Of a DNA stretch of 64,000 bases, positions 54,918-62,534 are shown in pieces. This DNA comes from Flavobacteriales bacterium (GTDB lineage: Bacteria; Bacteroidota; Bacteroidia; Flavobacteriales_E; Vicingaceae). The position numbers and the translations under genes were made by a program. Numbering within the stretch: the first letter of the stretch is position 1; every line of letters begins with the position of its first letter. The notes below the pieces were generated by a model. That model was given only the letters and a program-made list of their open reading frames with translations. It had not been told where the DNA came from and did not search any database. Location of the stretch: NCBI GenBank assembly GCA_029262875.1, contig JAJCYO010000125.1, positions 18,480-82,479 on the forward strand, given 5' to 3'.

Positions 54918-56108
54918 TTAAGATTCTCTGATTATGAGTGAGGTACAATTTCCTCCAAAACCAAAAGAATTGGATAGGACTGTCTTAACATTCGCGTTTA
55001 TATGCTCTTTAATTGGTAGCTGATTAAATTTATCAATAGGAGTATTACAATTTAAGCTTGAAAACAATTCATTGTTATTGATACTTAGAATACTGTAAAC
55101 AGCTTCTATTGCTCCTGCAGCACCAAGGGTATGCCCCGTGTATGATTTAGTAGAGTTAAAAGGTGGAAAGCCACTAAAGACTTTATTGATACCAGTTAAT
55201 TCTGTAATGTCATTGTTCCCAGTTGCAGTTCCATGAGCATTGATATAGTCAACTTCGTCAGGGTTTATAGAAGCACTTTTTAAGGCTTTAGAGATGCATT
55301 CAACAATACCTACAGCATCTTCTGATAATGAGGATGGATGAAAAGCATCATTACTATTCCCATACCCCAAGATTTCAGCATATGTTTTTTTAGTGCCAAC
55401 AATTTCTTCAGATTCGAGAATAAGATAGGCAGCACCTTCTCCTAAATTTAACCCTTTCCTATTCTCATCAAATGGGGCACAGTGGTCATTCGATAATATT
55501 TGTAATGCATTAAATCCATTAATACTGAATTTCCCAAGGCTATCTGTTCCGCCAACAATTGCTCTTGTTGCTCTACCTGATTTTATCAGTTTAGCTCCAA
55601 GCATTATAGCATTTGCAGAAGATGAGCAGGCAGTATTAATCGTGTTAACAACACCAGAAAGGTGGTATTCCTTAGCAATTTTTAATGCGTGGGTACTTCC
55701 AGGATACGATTCTACAAATTCAGAACCTGATGATATCAGGTTGGCATCTTCATAAAGTTGATCGGTCATACACATTCCACCAATTGTACTGGCAGAAATA
55801 AAAGCAGTGTTTTCTGACGAAATTTCTTTGAGGGTTAGTTGTGAGTTTTCAACTGCCTCTTTGAGTGCAGTGAAAGCAATGTAATCAGTTCGGGTTAATC
55901 CTTTTGTAGTTTTAAGGTTGAGTCGTGATTTTAAATCTTCAGTGCTACTTTTTACTTCTGCAAAAGGATGTGTTTGTGCATAATTTGAGCGAACATATTT
56001 AGCTTTAGCTATACCTGTTTTGCCATTTCGTAAATGAGTTAAGTTTTCAGCGGTGTTGTTTCCAATAGCTGAAATAACGCCCATCCCGGTGACAAAAACT
56101 TTTTTCAT
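54918..56108 (-). CDS. Beta-ketoacyl-ACP synthase (FabF-like)
   Basis: The 396-residue enzyme condenses an acyl chain with malonyl-ACP. The catalytic set is complete: Cys161 in NTACSSSANA, His292 in NAHGTATGNND and His326 in TGHTLGAAGAIE. Other family marks are MKKVFVTGMGVISAIG, GEGAAYLILESEE and SFGFGGNCTSLII. It sits between the ACP gene and its Cys-less partner, and it probably builds the acyl precursor for the DarA/DarB resorcinol step. It is more like the ketosynthases of flexirubin/aryl polyene clusters than a housekeeping FabF, judged by context alone. Confidence 0.9.
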   Translation of the reverse strand: MKKVFVTGMGVISAIGNNTAENLTHLRNGKTGIAKAKYVRSNYAQTHPFAEVKSSTEDLKSRLNLKTTKGLTRTDYIAFTALKEAVENSQLTLKEISSENTAFISASTIGGMCMTDQLYEDANLISSGSEFVESYPGSTHALKIAKEYHLSGVVNTINTACSSSANAIMLGAKLIKSGRATRAIVGGTDSLGKFSINGFNALQILSNDHCAPFDENRKGLNLGEGAAYLILESEEIVGTKKTYAEILGYGNSNDAFHPSSLSEDAVGIVECISKALKSASINPDEVDYINAHGTATGNNDITELTGINKVFSGFPPFNSTKSYTGHTLGAAGAIEAVYSILSINNNELFSSLNCNTPIDKFNQLPIKEHINANVKTVLSNSFGFGGNCTSLIIRES

Positions 56109-56132
56109 CTAATATAAATCTAATGTTGAAGT

Positions 56133-56399
56133 TTATACTTTATCAGAATGTTCTTGAATGTATTCAGCCATTTTATTTACATCAACTAAAACTTTTCTCC
56201 CCTCAGTTGGGTTAGTAATTTTAATCCCGTATTCTCTTTCCAATAAAACAATAAGCTCAATAGAGTCAATAGAATCTAATCCTAATTCTTCACCAAAAAG
56301 AGGTGTGTCATCTTTGATGTCTTCAGGAGTAATATCCAATAAGTTTAAATACTGGATAATTTGTGTTTTTAGTTTTGCTTTTAATTCTGCTGCTTCCAT
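56133..56399 (-). CDS. Acyl carrier protein
   Basis: The 88-residue protein is an acidic four-helix ACP. The phosphopantetheine attachment motif is GEELGLDSIDSIELIVLLER with Ser43. The end (KMAEYIQEHSDKV) is typical. It carries the growing acyl chain for the ketosynthase pair encoded next to it. It follows the permease gene by one base, so a dedicated ACP in the operon is clear. Confidence 0.92.
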   Translation of the reverse strand: MEAAELKAKLKTQIIQYLNLLDITPEDIKDDTPLFGEELGLDSIDSIELIVLLEREYGIKITNPTEGRKVLVDVNKMAEYIQEHSDKV

Positions 56400-56400
56400 T

Positions 56401-57675
56401 TTAAATTAATTTTTCAAGTTTTAGCTTTGTGTATGTAGTAATTTGACAAACTGCGATGAAGATAAATAAAAATCCAATAACAGGAAAAAGTTGGCTCCAA
56501 CTTCCTCCCTTCAAAAATAAGATATAAAACCCTTCCAAACACCAATGCATCGGTGAAAAACTACTAATAATTTGAAGGTATTCTGGCATAACAAAAGTTG
56601 GAACCCAGATACCCCCTAATGCTGCAAAAATTATAATAGAAATGGCTCCAATTCCATTAGACTGTTCTTGTGTTTTTGACAAAGCCCCTATCATTAAAGC
56701 ATAACTTACAGCAGCTAAACTACACATGAGCATCATAACAATAAATGCCAAAAAAGCTGAAGGCAGCACCAATTTAGGTAATCCAATTAAAGGGAAAACC
56801 AACATTCCAATAGAGAAGATAAGTATAAACTGTAATACAGCAACCATCATGTAAACAATCATCTTTGCGGATAGGATATGAGTGTAATTGGTAGGCATCG
56901 TTTTTAACCTCAAAAAACTTCCGTTTACCCTCTCTTTAACAATGTTACTACCCAATGAAACTACCATAAAAAACATAGCAAAAATTGTCCATGCAGGTAC
57001 ATTATGTTGTGTTGAGTTTGGGTTAATCATGTGTTCATCATTTTTTGCAGGGATTCTATTAATAACAATTTTATTGGACATTATTTTAGCCTTAAAGTCC
57101 TCTGGTGATTTTTCTATACCAACTTCTGTATAAATGGATGCTATCATTAATTCGTTTTCAATTACATTTAAAAATGAGGCAATCACATTGGTAATAGAAT
57201 AACTATAATTTTCTTGTAAAACGGGGTCATGATAAAAATCTAAATTAGGAAGTTTAACTTCAGGCGTGTTCTGGTCTATTTCGGAAAGACCTAATTCAAA
57301 AGTTAATGTTTGACTTATTTGGCTCGCTTTTTCTTTTAATTTTTCTGAAAAATTAGCAGGAATATACAAAGCGGTAAGCTTATTTTCATCTAATAAAAAG
57401 TTTTTTAACGCAGCAGACTGAAGATCATTTTCTTGTTGCAATTCAAATAACCCAGATTCATTTAATAACTGAATTAACTTTTCTCCTTGTGCTCCTTTAT
57501 CTTGGTTAGAAATGATTAACGAAACCTTGTTTTCATTCACCATTTTGTATGCACTATCTTGTATTATAGTAATGATAAACACTAAAAGTAGGGGCATCAA
57601 AAACATAATGGATAAGCCTACCTTATCACTGAGTAGTAATAAAACTTCTTTTTTTATGGAGGCCATCAATTTCAT
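56401..57675 (-). CDS. ABC-2 type transporter permease
   Basis: The 424-residue protein has one N-terminal helix (VGLSIMFLMPLLLVFIITII), a large extracytoplasmic part at about 45-215, and five C-terminal helices (NVPAWTIFAMFFMVVSLGSN, ILSAKMIVYMMVAVLQFILI, LPSAFLAFIVMMLMCSLAAV, GIGAISIIIFAALGGIWVP, VIGFLFIFIAVCQITTY), the DrrB/YhgE/ABC-2 layout. It overlaps the ATPase gene by four bases. Placed in a lipid-like pigment cluster, it probably moves the product or an intermediate out of the inner membrane. Confidence 0.9.
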   Translation of the reverse strand: MKLMASIKKEVLLLLSDKVGLSIMFLMPLLLVFIITIIQDSAYKMVNENKVSLIISNQDKGAQGEKLIQLLNESGLFELQQENDLQSAALKNFLLDENKLTALYIPANFSEKLKEKASQISQTLTFELGLSEIDQNTPEVKLPNLDFYHDPVLQENYSYSITNVIASFLNVIENELMIASIYTEVGIEKSPEDFKAKIMSNKIVINRIPAKNDEHMINPNSTQHNVPAWTIFAMFFMVVSLGSNIVKERVNGSFLRLKTMPTNYTHILSAKMIVYMMVAVLQFILIFSIGMLVFPLIGLPKLVLPSAFLAFIVMMLMCSLAAVSYALMIGALSKTQEQSNGIGAISIIIFAALGGIWVPTFVMPEYLQIISSFSPMHWCLEGFYILFLKGGSWSQLFPVIGFLFIFIAVCQITTYTKLKLEKLI

Positions 57676-58415
57676 TCAGCCTCTGTTAATTTAATGAACA
57701 ACGATTGTAAATTATCGGTACTGTTTTTTTGAATCAACTCTTTTGTTGGACCTTCAGCAACAACATTCCCTTTGCTAATCAATAAGATTTGATCACAAAA
57801 ATCTTCAGCTTCAGAGAGGTGGTGCGAAGTGTAAATAATAGTTGTTCCTTGTTGGCTTGTTTCAGTTAAAAAATCAATGATAGAAAGTTTACTTTGTACA
57901 TCTACACCAACAGTTGGTTCGTCAAGAAACAAAATAGAAGGACTATGAATTAACCCAATTGCTAAATTTACTTTACGCTTCATACCGCCAGAAAAGGTAT
58001 TTATTTTTTTATGGGCGACATCGGCTAACCCTAAAATTGATAATAGAGAATCTGTTTTATTTTTAATTTCTTCTTTTTTAAGATTGTAAAGCGAACCAAA
58101 ATAGTTCATATTTTGAACAGGAGTTAACTCATGATAGAATGCATATTCTTGAGGAACAAATCCAATTATTTTTTTTAATGCTATTCCTGAAATAGTATCT
58201 CCATTTTCTGTTTGATATGAAACAGAACCTTTTGTAGCTTCAATTAAACCACATAGAATAGAAATTAAGGTAGTTTTTCCAGCTCCGTTTGGGCCTAAAA
58301 TTCCAATTGTTTTTCCAGCTTCAATAGAAAAAGAAACATTGCTTAAACTTTCGAATGAGGCAGACTTATACTTTTTTGAAATATCTTTTATCGTTATGTT
58401 AGCTAGGGCTGACAT
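57672..58415 (-). CDS. ABC transporter ATP-binding protein
   Basis: The 247-residue protein has Walker A GPNGAGKTTL (41-50), a Q-loop near FVPQEYAFYHELTPVQN, signature FSGGMKRKVNLAIGL, Walker B ILFLDEPTVGVD and H-loop TIIYTSHHLSEAE. It powers the permease encoded by the overlapping gene. It starts one base inside the BtrH-like gene's stop region, showing tight operon packing. The sequence is of the DrrA-like export type. Confidence 0.93.
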   Translation of the reverse strand: MSALANITIKDISKKYKSASFESLSNVSFSIEAGKTIGILGPNGAGKTTLISILCGLIEATKGSVSYQTENGDTISGIALKKIIGFVPQEYAFYHELTPVQNMNYFGSLYNLKKEEIKNKTDSLLSILGLADVAHKKINTFSGGMKRKVNLAIGLIHSPSILFLDEPTVGVDVQSKLSIIDFLTETSQQGTTIIYTSHHLSEAEDFCDQILLISKGNVVAEGPTKELIQKNSTDNLQSLFIKLTEAE

Positions 58416-59341
58416 TATTTTAACTTCAATTTTGCAAGTTGCTTAAACGCTTCTCGTTCAACTTCAGAAATTTCACACATGATATCGGCTGTATTATCAT
58501 AGTCTTTTTGTTCGGTTAACCTCCCCTTGTAAATGCCAGCCATTTGAACCGCAGAAGAACGCCATAAATCTCCTGCTTTTGTCATTTGATCAGCAATAGG
58601 TAATAATCTGTCTTCCTGTAAATAGTCCGCTGCTTCTTCTAAAAATGCAGCATACAGAAAACGAAAGCCACCTCCCCCTGTTCCAATTTCCTCTTGCATT
58701 CTTACAATTTGACCAAGATAAAGGCCAGCTTTTCTTGGGCCTAATTTATCTCGCCAAGTTCTAATTTTATTGGCAGTTCCCTTTATCCCAGTTGCTCCAA
58801 TAATCGGACCTGGTGCACGGTACATATAGATTATATTTCTATTAATACCACTGATGATAGCCTTTTGAATAGTAGTCTTGTCAATCTTCCCAACTTTTTT
58901 TGGAAAGTAGACGTGCCCTTTTGGAGCTAATACTCCTTGTGAAAATCTCGCTCTATTTAGTTCAAATGATGAAAGTGTGGTGACTTCTTCCATCACAGGA
59001 TCACTGATTAAATAATTATCACCTTCCTTTCCATAAACGATAAGGTTATGAGCATTAAAATGAAAACGGTATTCTTTTGGAAAGTAGGTGAGGTGAAAAA
59101 CACCTACTTGACAGCCGACAGGAATACCCTCTTCAATTTTTTTGTCTAAATAAATTTGGGCGTCTAATTGATTTTTAAATTTTTTTCGTTCTAACTCAAT
59201 GTTTAGTGATTTACAAGTTCTTCTAAAAATCCCTCCTGGCATTGATCTAAAGGATATCATAGGGCCTCCGCTCACTTGCATATATGGAATGTGAATGTAG
59301 AAGAGTCCTGCTCCCATTCCAAAAGCTAATGGCTCGGTCAT
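58415..59341 (-). CDS. BtrH-like protein (BtrH N-terminal and DUF4872 domains), start uncertain
   Basis: From the first usable ATG (59341) the protein has 308 residues, with MTEPLAFGMGAGLFYIHIPY, GIPVGCQVGVFHLTYFPKEY, NAHNLIVYGKEGDNYLISDP and a helical C-terminal half. This matches the BtrH N-terminal domain followed by a DUF4872-type region, seen in flexirubin and similar clusters. BtrH in butirosin synthesis transfers an acyl group from ACP with a Cys-type active site, so an acyltransferase acting on ACP-bound chains is a fair guess. The conserved N-terminal part with the Cys lies upstream of this ATG, in frame but without a normal start codon (next entry). Confidence 0.8.
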   Translation of the reverse strand: MTEPLAFGMGAGLFYIHIPYMQVSGGPMISFRSMPGGIFRRTCKSLNIELERKKFKNQLDAQIYLDKKIEEGIPVGCQVGVFHLTYFPKEYRFHFNAHNLIVYGKEGDNYLISDPVMEEVTTLSSFELNRARFSQGVLAPKGHVYFPKKVGKIDKTTIQKAIISGINRNIIYMYRAPGPIIGATGIKGTANKIRTWRDKLGPRKAGLYLGQIVRMQEEIGTGGGGFRFLYAAFLEEAADYLQEDRLLPIADQMTKAGDLWRSSAVQMAGIYKGRLTEQKDYDNTADIMCEISEVEREAFKQLAKLKLK

Positions 59342-59434
59342 GAAATCTAAGCCTTGATGTTTTAAGAGGCTTGTGATGACTCCATTTTCACAATGCGCGG
59401 TTTGAATATGTTTAAAATTTTCGATAACTACCCT
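59342..59434 (-). other. In-frame N-terminal extension of the BtrH-like gene without ATG, GTG or TTG
   Basis: The BtrH frame stays open upstream to a TAA at 59435-59437 and codes IENFKHIQTAHCENGVITSL and LKHQGLDF, the expected family N-terminus including a His-Cys pair (codons 59395-59390). No ATG, GTG or TTG occurs. ATC at 59423-59425 lies two bases after the stop of the upstream gene, and ATT at 59405-59407 follows. Confidence 0.7.
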
Positions 59435-59826
59435 TTAAAATTTTTAAGCTCATCAATGCTAATACCAAAAGTCTTAGCATAGATAGCTAATTTCTTTTCA
59501 CTTAATTTTTTGAACCCTTTTGGAGTCATGTGCTTTTTGATAGATACCTTCCAAAAACCAGTGTAACCAGCTATTACCTGGAAGTCCATTAGTTGTTTAA
59601 TAAAATAAAAATAAATAGGGCTTTTTTCACCAGAAAGAACAGCTTTTCGAGCTAATTCAACTTGTTCATGTATATCATCCCAAGCATTATCAAGCGCTGC
59701 ACTTTTTACCTCCCAACCACTACTTAAAACGGTTTCGTATTTTCCATCTTTATTTTTCACATAACAGACATCTCTTGTATGTCCTTCAAGGGCAGACTTA
59801 TCTTGGGGAGTATCTTTTTTTTTCAT
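59428..59826 (-). CDS. Unknown conserved protein of the resorcinol cluster
   Basis: The 132-residue protein is cytoplasmic, basic at both ends (MKKKDTPQDKSALEGHTRDV, KKHMTPKGFKKLSEKKLAIY) and has a middle segment with tryptophans (SSGWEVKSAALDNAWDDIHE, GYTGFWKVSI) and a C-terminal helical region resembling a short repressor-like helix pair (KLAIYAKTFGISIDELKNF). It starts one base after the DarB stop and is directly followed by the BtrH-like gene, so it belongs to the operon. I recognise no family; a small accessory or chaperone role is only a guess. Confidence 0.78.
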   Translation of the reverse strand: MKKKDTPQDKSALEGHTRDVCYVKNKDGKYETVLSSGWEVKSAALDNAWDDIHEQVELARKAVLSGEKSPIYFYFIKQLMDFQVIAGYTGFWKVSIKKHMTPKGFKKLSEKKLAIYAKTFGISIDELKNFKG

Positions 59827-60969
59827 TTAGCAAACGGTTAGCAGGCAATAAACGTAGGAAAACCGGGCACTTTCTGGAACAACTAATAACATCTTTTCAC
59901 CTTTTTTGAGCTTTCCACTGTTAAGCAGTTCATCTACCATTAAGTATATAGACCCTGCCCCGACATTTCCTTTAGTTCCTAAATTAGTGAACCATTTTTC
60001 TTTAGGAATATGCATCCCCAAATCATCCCAATGCTGAGCAATCTTATTTTCGAAATAGTAACTTGACATATGAACTAGGAAGTAGTCAAGATCTTCAGAT
60101 GATAAATTGTGTTTTTTAAATATTTCTGGAACCTTAGCAAAGCTCAACTCTACAATTTTCCCATCAAGTTGTCTTGCGTCTTGTTTTATACTATAAACAG
60201 ATTGCTTTACACTTTCTTGAGGAGTAAATTCTGCAAAACCTTTTATTTCACCATCAGGTAATTTTTCAGAGCCCATGTACATGCATGTTTCTTCTTGGTT
60301 GGCAAAAGAAACAGCTTCCATCCATTCAATTTCTAAAGAAAGCCCATCTTCGTTAGGTTCTCGCTCTAACATAAATGCGCCAGCACCATCAGAAAGCATC
60401 CACCTTAAAAAATCTTTTTCAAAGGCTAAATAGGGTAAATCTTGTAATTTACTTAGTTCCTGAATCTCTTCTTCATAATTCTCAGACCTTAGTAATACAG
60501 AAGTTCGTTCTGAACCGGTACAAACTGCTTTGTCTTTATCCTTGAGTAGCAAAGACATGTACGCATACTTCAATGAATGCATTCCAGCACAGCAATTACC
60601 TGAAGGGGTGATAACCTCAATAGATTCCATCTCTGGTAATTTTCCATGTACCATAACACCATGCGCTGGCATCATCTGGTCAGGAGATGAAGTTCCACAA
60701 CAGAGTAAATCAACTTCTTTTATTTCATCAGGGTTCTCAGTAAATAAGTTTTTGATAGCTAAAGCAGTTAAATCAGCGTTAGAATGGGTGCTTTTGCCAC
60801 CTTTTTCCAGTGCATAATACCTACTCATGATTTTATTGCTTCGTAAAACCAAGGCCTTAGATCTAGATTTATTGCCATTAATTAAACCCAAATACTCTTC
60901 CATTTCATCATTGCTAACAACAGAATTAGGTAAAAAATTGGAAGTTCTTGTTATGTATACCTTCGACAT
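59827..60969 (-). CDS. darB: Dialkylresorcinol-type beta-ketoacyl synthase III (DarB-like)
   Basis: The 380-residue protein has a complete KASIII triad: Cys127 in SGNCCAGMHSLKYA, His300 in YFLVHMSSYYF and Asn335 in TKGNVGAGSIYLM. The opening MSKVYITRTSNFLPNSVVSN is that of DarB-like enzymes, which join two beta-keto acyl chains or act with DarA to form a resorcinol ring. The gene lies three bases downstream of darA, in the usual darA-darB order. It is the strongest marker that this operon makes a dialkylresorcinol or flexirubin-like lipid. No substrate can be named from sequence. Confidence 0.88.
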   Translation of the reverse strand: MSKVYITRTSNFLPNSVVSNDEMEEYLGLINGNKSRSKALVLRSNKIMSRYYALEKGGKSTHSNADLTALAIKNLFTENPDEIKEVDLLCCGTSSPDQMMPAHGVMVHGKLPEMESIEVITPSGNCCAGMHSLKYAYMSLLLKDKDKAVCTGSERTSVLLRSENYEEEIQELSKLQDLPYLAFEKDFLRWMLSDGAGAFMLEREPNEDGLSLEIEWMEAVSFANQEETCMYMGSEKLPDGEIKGFAEFTPQESVKQSVYSIKQDARQLDGKIVELSFAKVPEIFKKHNLSSEDLDYFLVHMSSYYFENKIAQHWDDLGMHIPKEKWFTNLGTKGNVGAGSIYLMVDELLNSGKLKKGEKMLLVVPESARFSYVYCLLTVC

Positions 60970-60972
60970 TTT

Positions 60973-61881
60973 TTAATTTAGTTTTACGCTGCGAAAATAC
61001 TCTTTTTTTCTCTTTATTCTACCAAAAGTTAACGGCCTAAATACAAGAGTATAAACAGTTAAGATAATGGGAGAAACAATAAAAAGTGCAAAATATAAAT
61101 AGTTTCTAAAAATCATTAGCCAAAACGCTCTTTTTTTTGCGTTGACTCCTTTTTTCTTTATGGTCTTGGCCCATATTCGAAATAATTTTTTAGCCCTCGA
61201 CTCTATAAAAAGAATGCTGGTGTTTATGTTTATTTTATTAAGTGTTAGAATATTATTTTGCAATTTTTCATAATCTCCAGCTTGAAGTGATGCCATCACT
61301 TTTTCTCCAAATAAATGACTTTCGTTAATGTCTTGTTTAGATACTCCAGGAAATGGGAAAATACCCCATTTTTTCGTTTTCTTCCCAGTACCTAACCAAT
61401 GCACAATAGTAATTACACTTATTAAATTGAATGTTTTATCGATTAAGGGAACATTGGCAACCAAATTTCCCCCAGCATTTTTAATCAACAATTTAACACT
61501 CTCTTGAGCATTTAACCACATATTTCGAGCACCAAGTATCGTGACTATTGGTGTTCCTTTTAATCTTGCGCAAAAGGCCTCATTTTTTAATATTGCAGTT
61601 GCTGGCATTGATGGAGAAAGATACCAGGGTTGATATCCAAAAACAATTAAATCGTACGTTGAATGCTTAAACCTTGGAGCGTTAATTGCTATAGGTTCTT
61701 CTAATACAGTCTCTGGCATCACATCATAAAATGATTTGGTATCCCACGGAAATGGAAAAGGAGTTGTAGGATCAATGGTTACTTTGTCGATATCGACACC
61801 TTGAAAAGGGATTAGAAAATTATCGACAATTTGCGTTAATTGACCCGATTGAGAAAAACTTACCACTAATACTTTCTTCAT
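60973..61881 (-). CDS. darA: Dialkylresorcinol condensing enzyme (DarA-like)
   Basis: The 302-residue protein opens MKKVLVVSFSQSGQLTQIVD, a flavodoxin-like nucleotide site, followed by YDLIVFGYQPWYLSPSMPA and TILGARNMWLNAQESV, typical of DarA cyclase/aromatase-like proteins. A C-terminal hydrophobic helix (MIFRNYLYFALFIVSPIIL) and basic tail suggest membrane association, where lipid chains would be handled. DarA and DarB together make dialkylresorcinols in flexirubin-producing bacteria. It is the second gene of the operon, after the small exported protein. Confidence 0.88.
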   Translation of the reverse strand: MKKVLVVSFSQSGQLTQIVDNFLIPFQGVDIDKVTIDPTTPFPFPWDTKSFYDVMPETVLEEPIAINAPRFKHSTYDLIVFGYQPWYLSPSMPATAILKNEAFCARLKGTPIVTILGARNMWLNAQESVKLLIKNAGGNLVANVPLIDKTFNLISVITIVHWLGTGKKTKKWGIFPFPGVSKQDINESHLFGEKVMASLQAGDYEKLQNNILTLNKININTSILFIESRAKKLFRIWAKTIKKKGVNAKKRAFWLMIFRNYLYFALFIVSPIILTVYTLVFRPLTFGRIKRKKEYFRSVKLN

Positions 61882-61899
61882 TGACGTGAAGGTAACTTT

Positions 61900-62370
61900 T
61901 TATTTTAGCTTAGAAGAATTTAATGCTTTAGAATTCTTAGCATAATCCATTATTATTTTTTGAAACCCCTTGTTTAAGCTGGCATATTCTTTGGTGATTA
62001 CTGTAACATCCTCTTCAATGTTTTGATTATACTTTAGAATTTTCGGGCAGTTTTCTTGAATACTTAACCGTAGAAATCGGTATTCAATTTCTTTAGGAGA
62101 TTTATTAATCTCAGCTTCTAATAAGGTGATGCCAGACTTAAACAACCTGACTTTTTCTCCAACGTTCTTTACAAAAGAAGCTTTTTTTGCAACTAAAGTT
62201 CCTTTATAGGCTAAGTTGATAGAAGTGGGCTTTTCCTTTTCTATGCGCTGAATCATGTTGTCAATCTTTTCAATAGAGTCACTAGACAGAACATCATAGA
62301 AAGAACTTTTTTCAATTGAAAAATTGAAAAAAGCAAATGCAAAAGTGAATGTTAAAAGAATAAACTTCAT
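61900..62370 (-). CDS. Small exported protein leading the resorcinol operon
   Basis: The protein has 156 residues from the ATG at 62370, which gives a signal peptide (MKFILLTFTFAFAFFNFS); an ATG at 62436 would sit on the promoter. The mature part is helical and basic (SIEKIDNMIQRIEKEKPTSI, GEKVRLFKSGITLLEAEINK, NQNIEEDVTVITKEYASLNK), with no cysteine pair except one Cys (ENCPKI) and no known motif. It is the first gene of the cluster, 18 bases before darA, and is probably periplasmic. The function is unknown. Confidence 0.75.
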   Translation of the reverse strand: MKFILLTFTFAFAFFNFSIEKSSFYDVLSSDSIEKIDNMIQRIEKEKPTSINLAYKGTLVAKKASFVKNVGEKVRLFKSGITLLEAEINKSPKEIEYRFLRLSIQENCPKILKYNQNIEEDVTVITKEYASLNKGFQKIIMDYAKNSKALNSSKLK

Positions 62371-62386
62371 CTTGTTTTTTGATGTT

Positions 62387-62441
62387 AAAGTTGCAACTTT
62401 TGTGCCAATTAGATTGGCATTTTTAAGTAGAAGCAAATATA
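62387..62441 (-). promoter_or_regulatory. Resorcinol-cluster promoter with two palindromes in the leader
   Basis: Minus strand: TATATTTG (62441-62434) is a perfect -7 box. Downstream lie TGCCAAT-cta-ATTGGCA (62419-62403), a perfect 7-bp inverted repeat, and AAAGTTGCAACTTT (62400-62387), a perfect 14-bp palindrome, two bases apart and 16 bases before the ATG at 62370. They could be repressor sites or leader structures. Confidence 0.6.
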
Positions 62442-62534
62442 AAAAATATCAGAAACATCTACTCCTAAGTATAAAATAAAGGAAAATAGCCAACTCAATA
62501 TTTATTACTTTTACTATTCAAAACAGTTTAAAAA

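Noticed and set aside
59423..59440. Programmed -1 frameshift from the 132-residue gene into the BtrH-like frame
   Set aside because: The TTTTAAAGGG stretch does not form an X XXY YYZ slippery heptamer in the right frame, and after a slip the A-site tRNA would face TAA.
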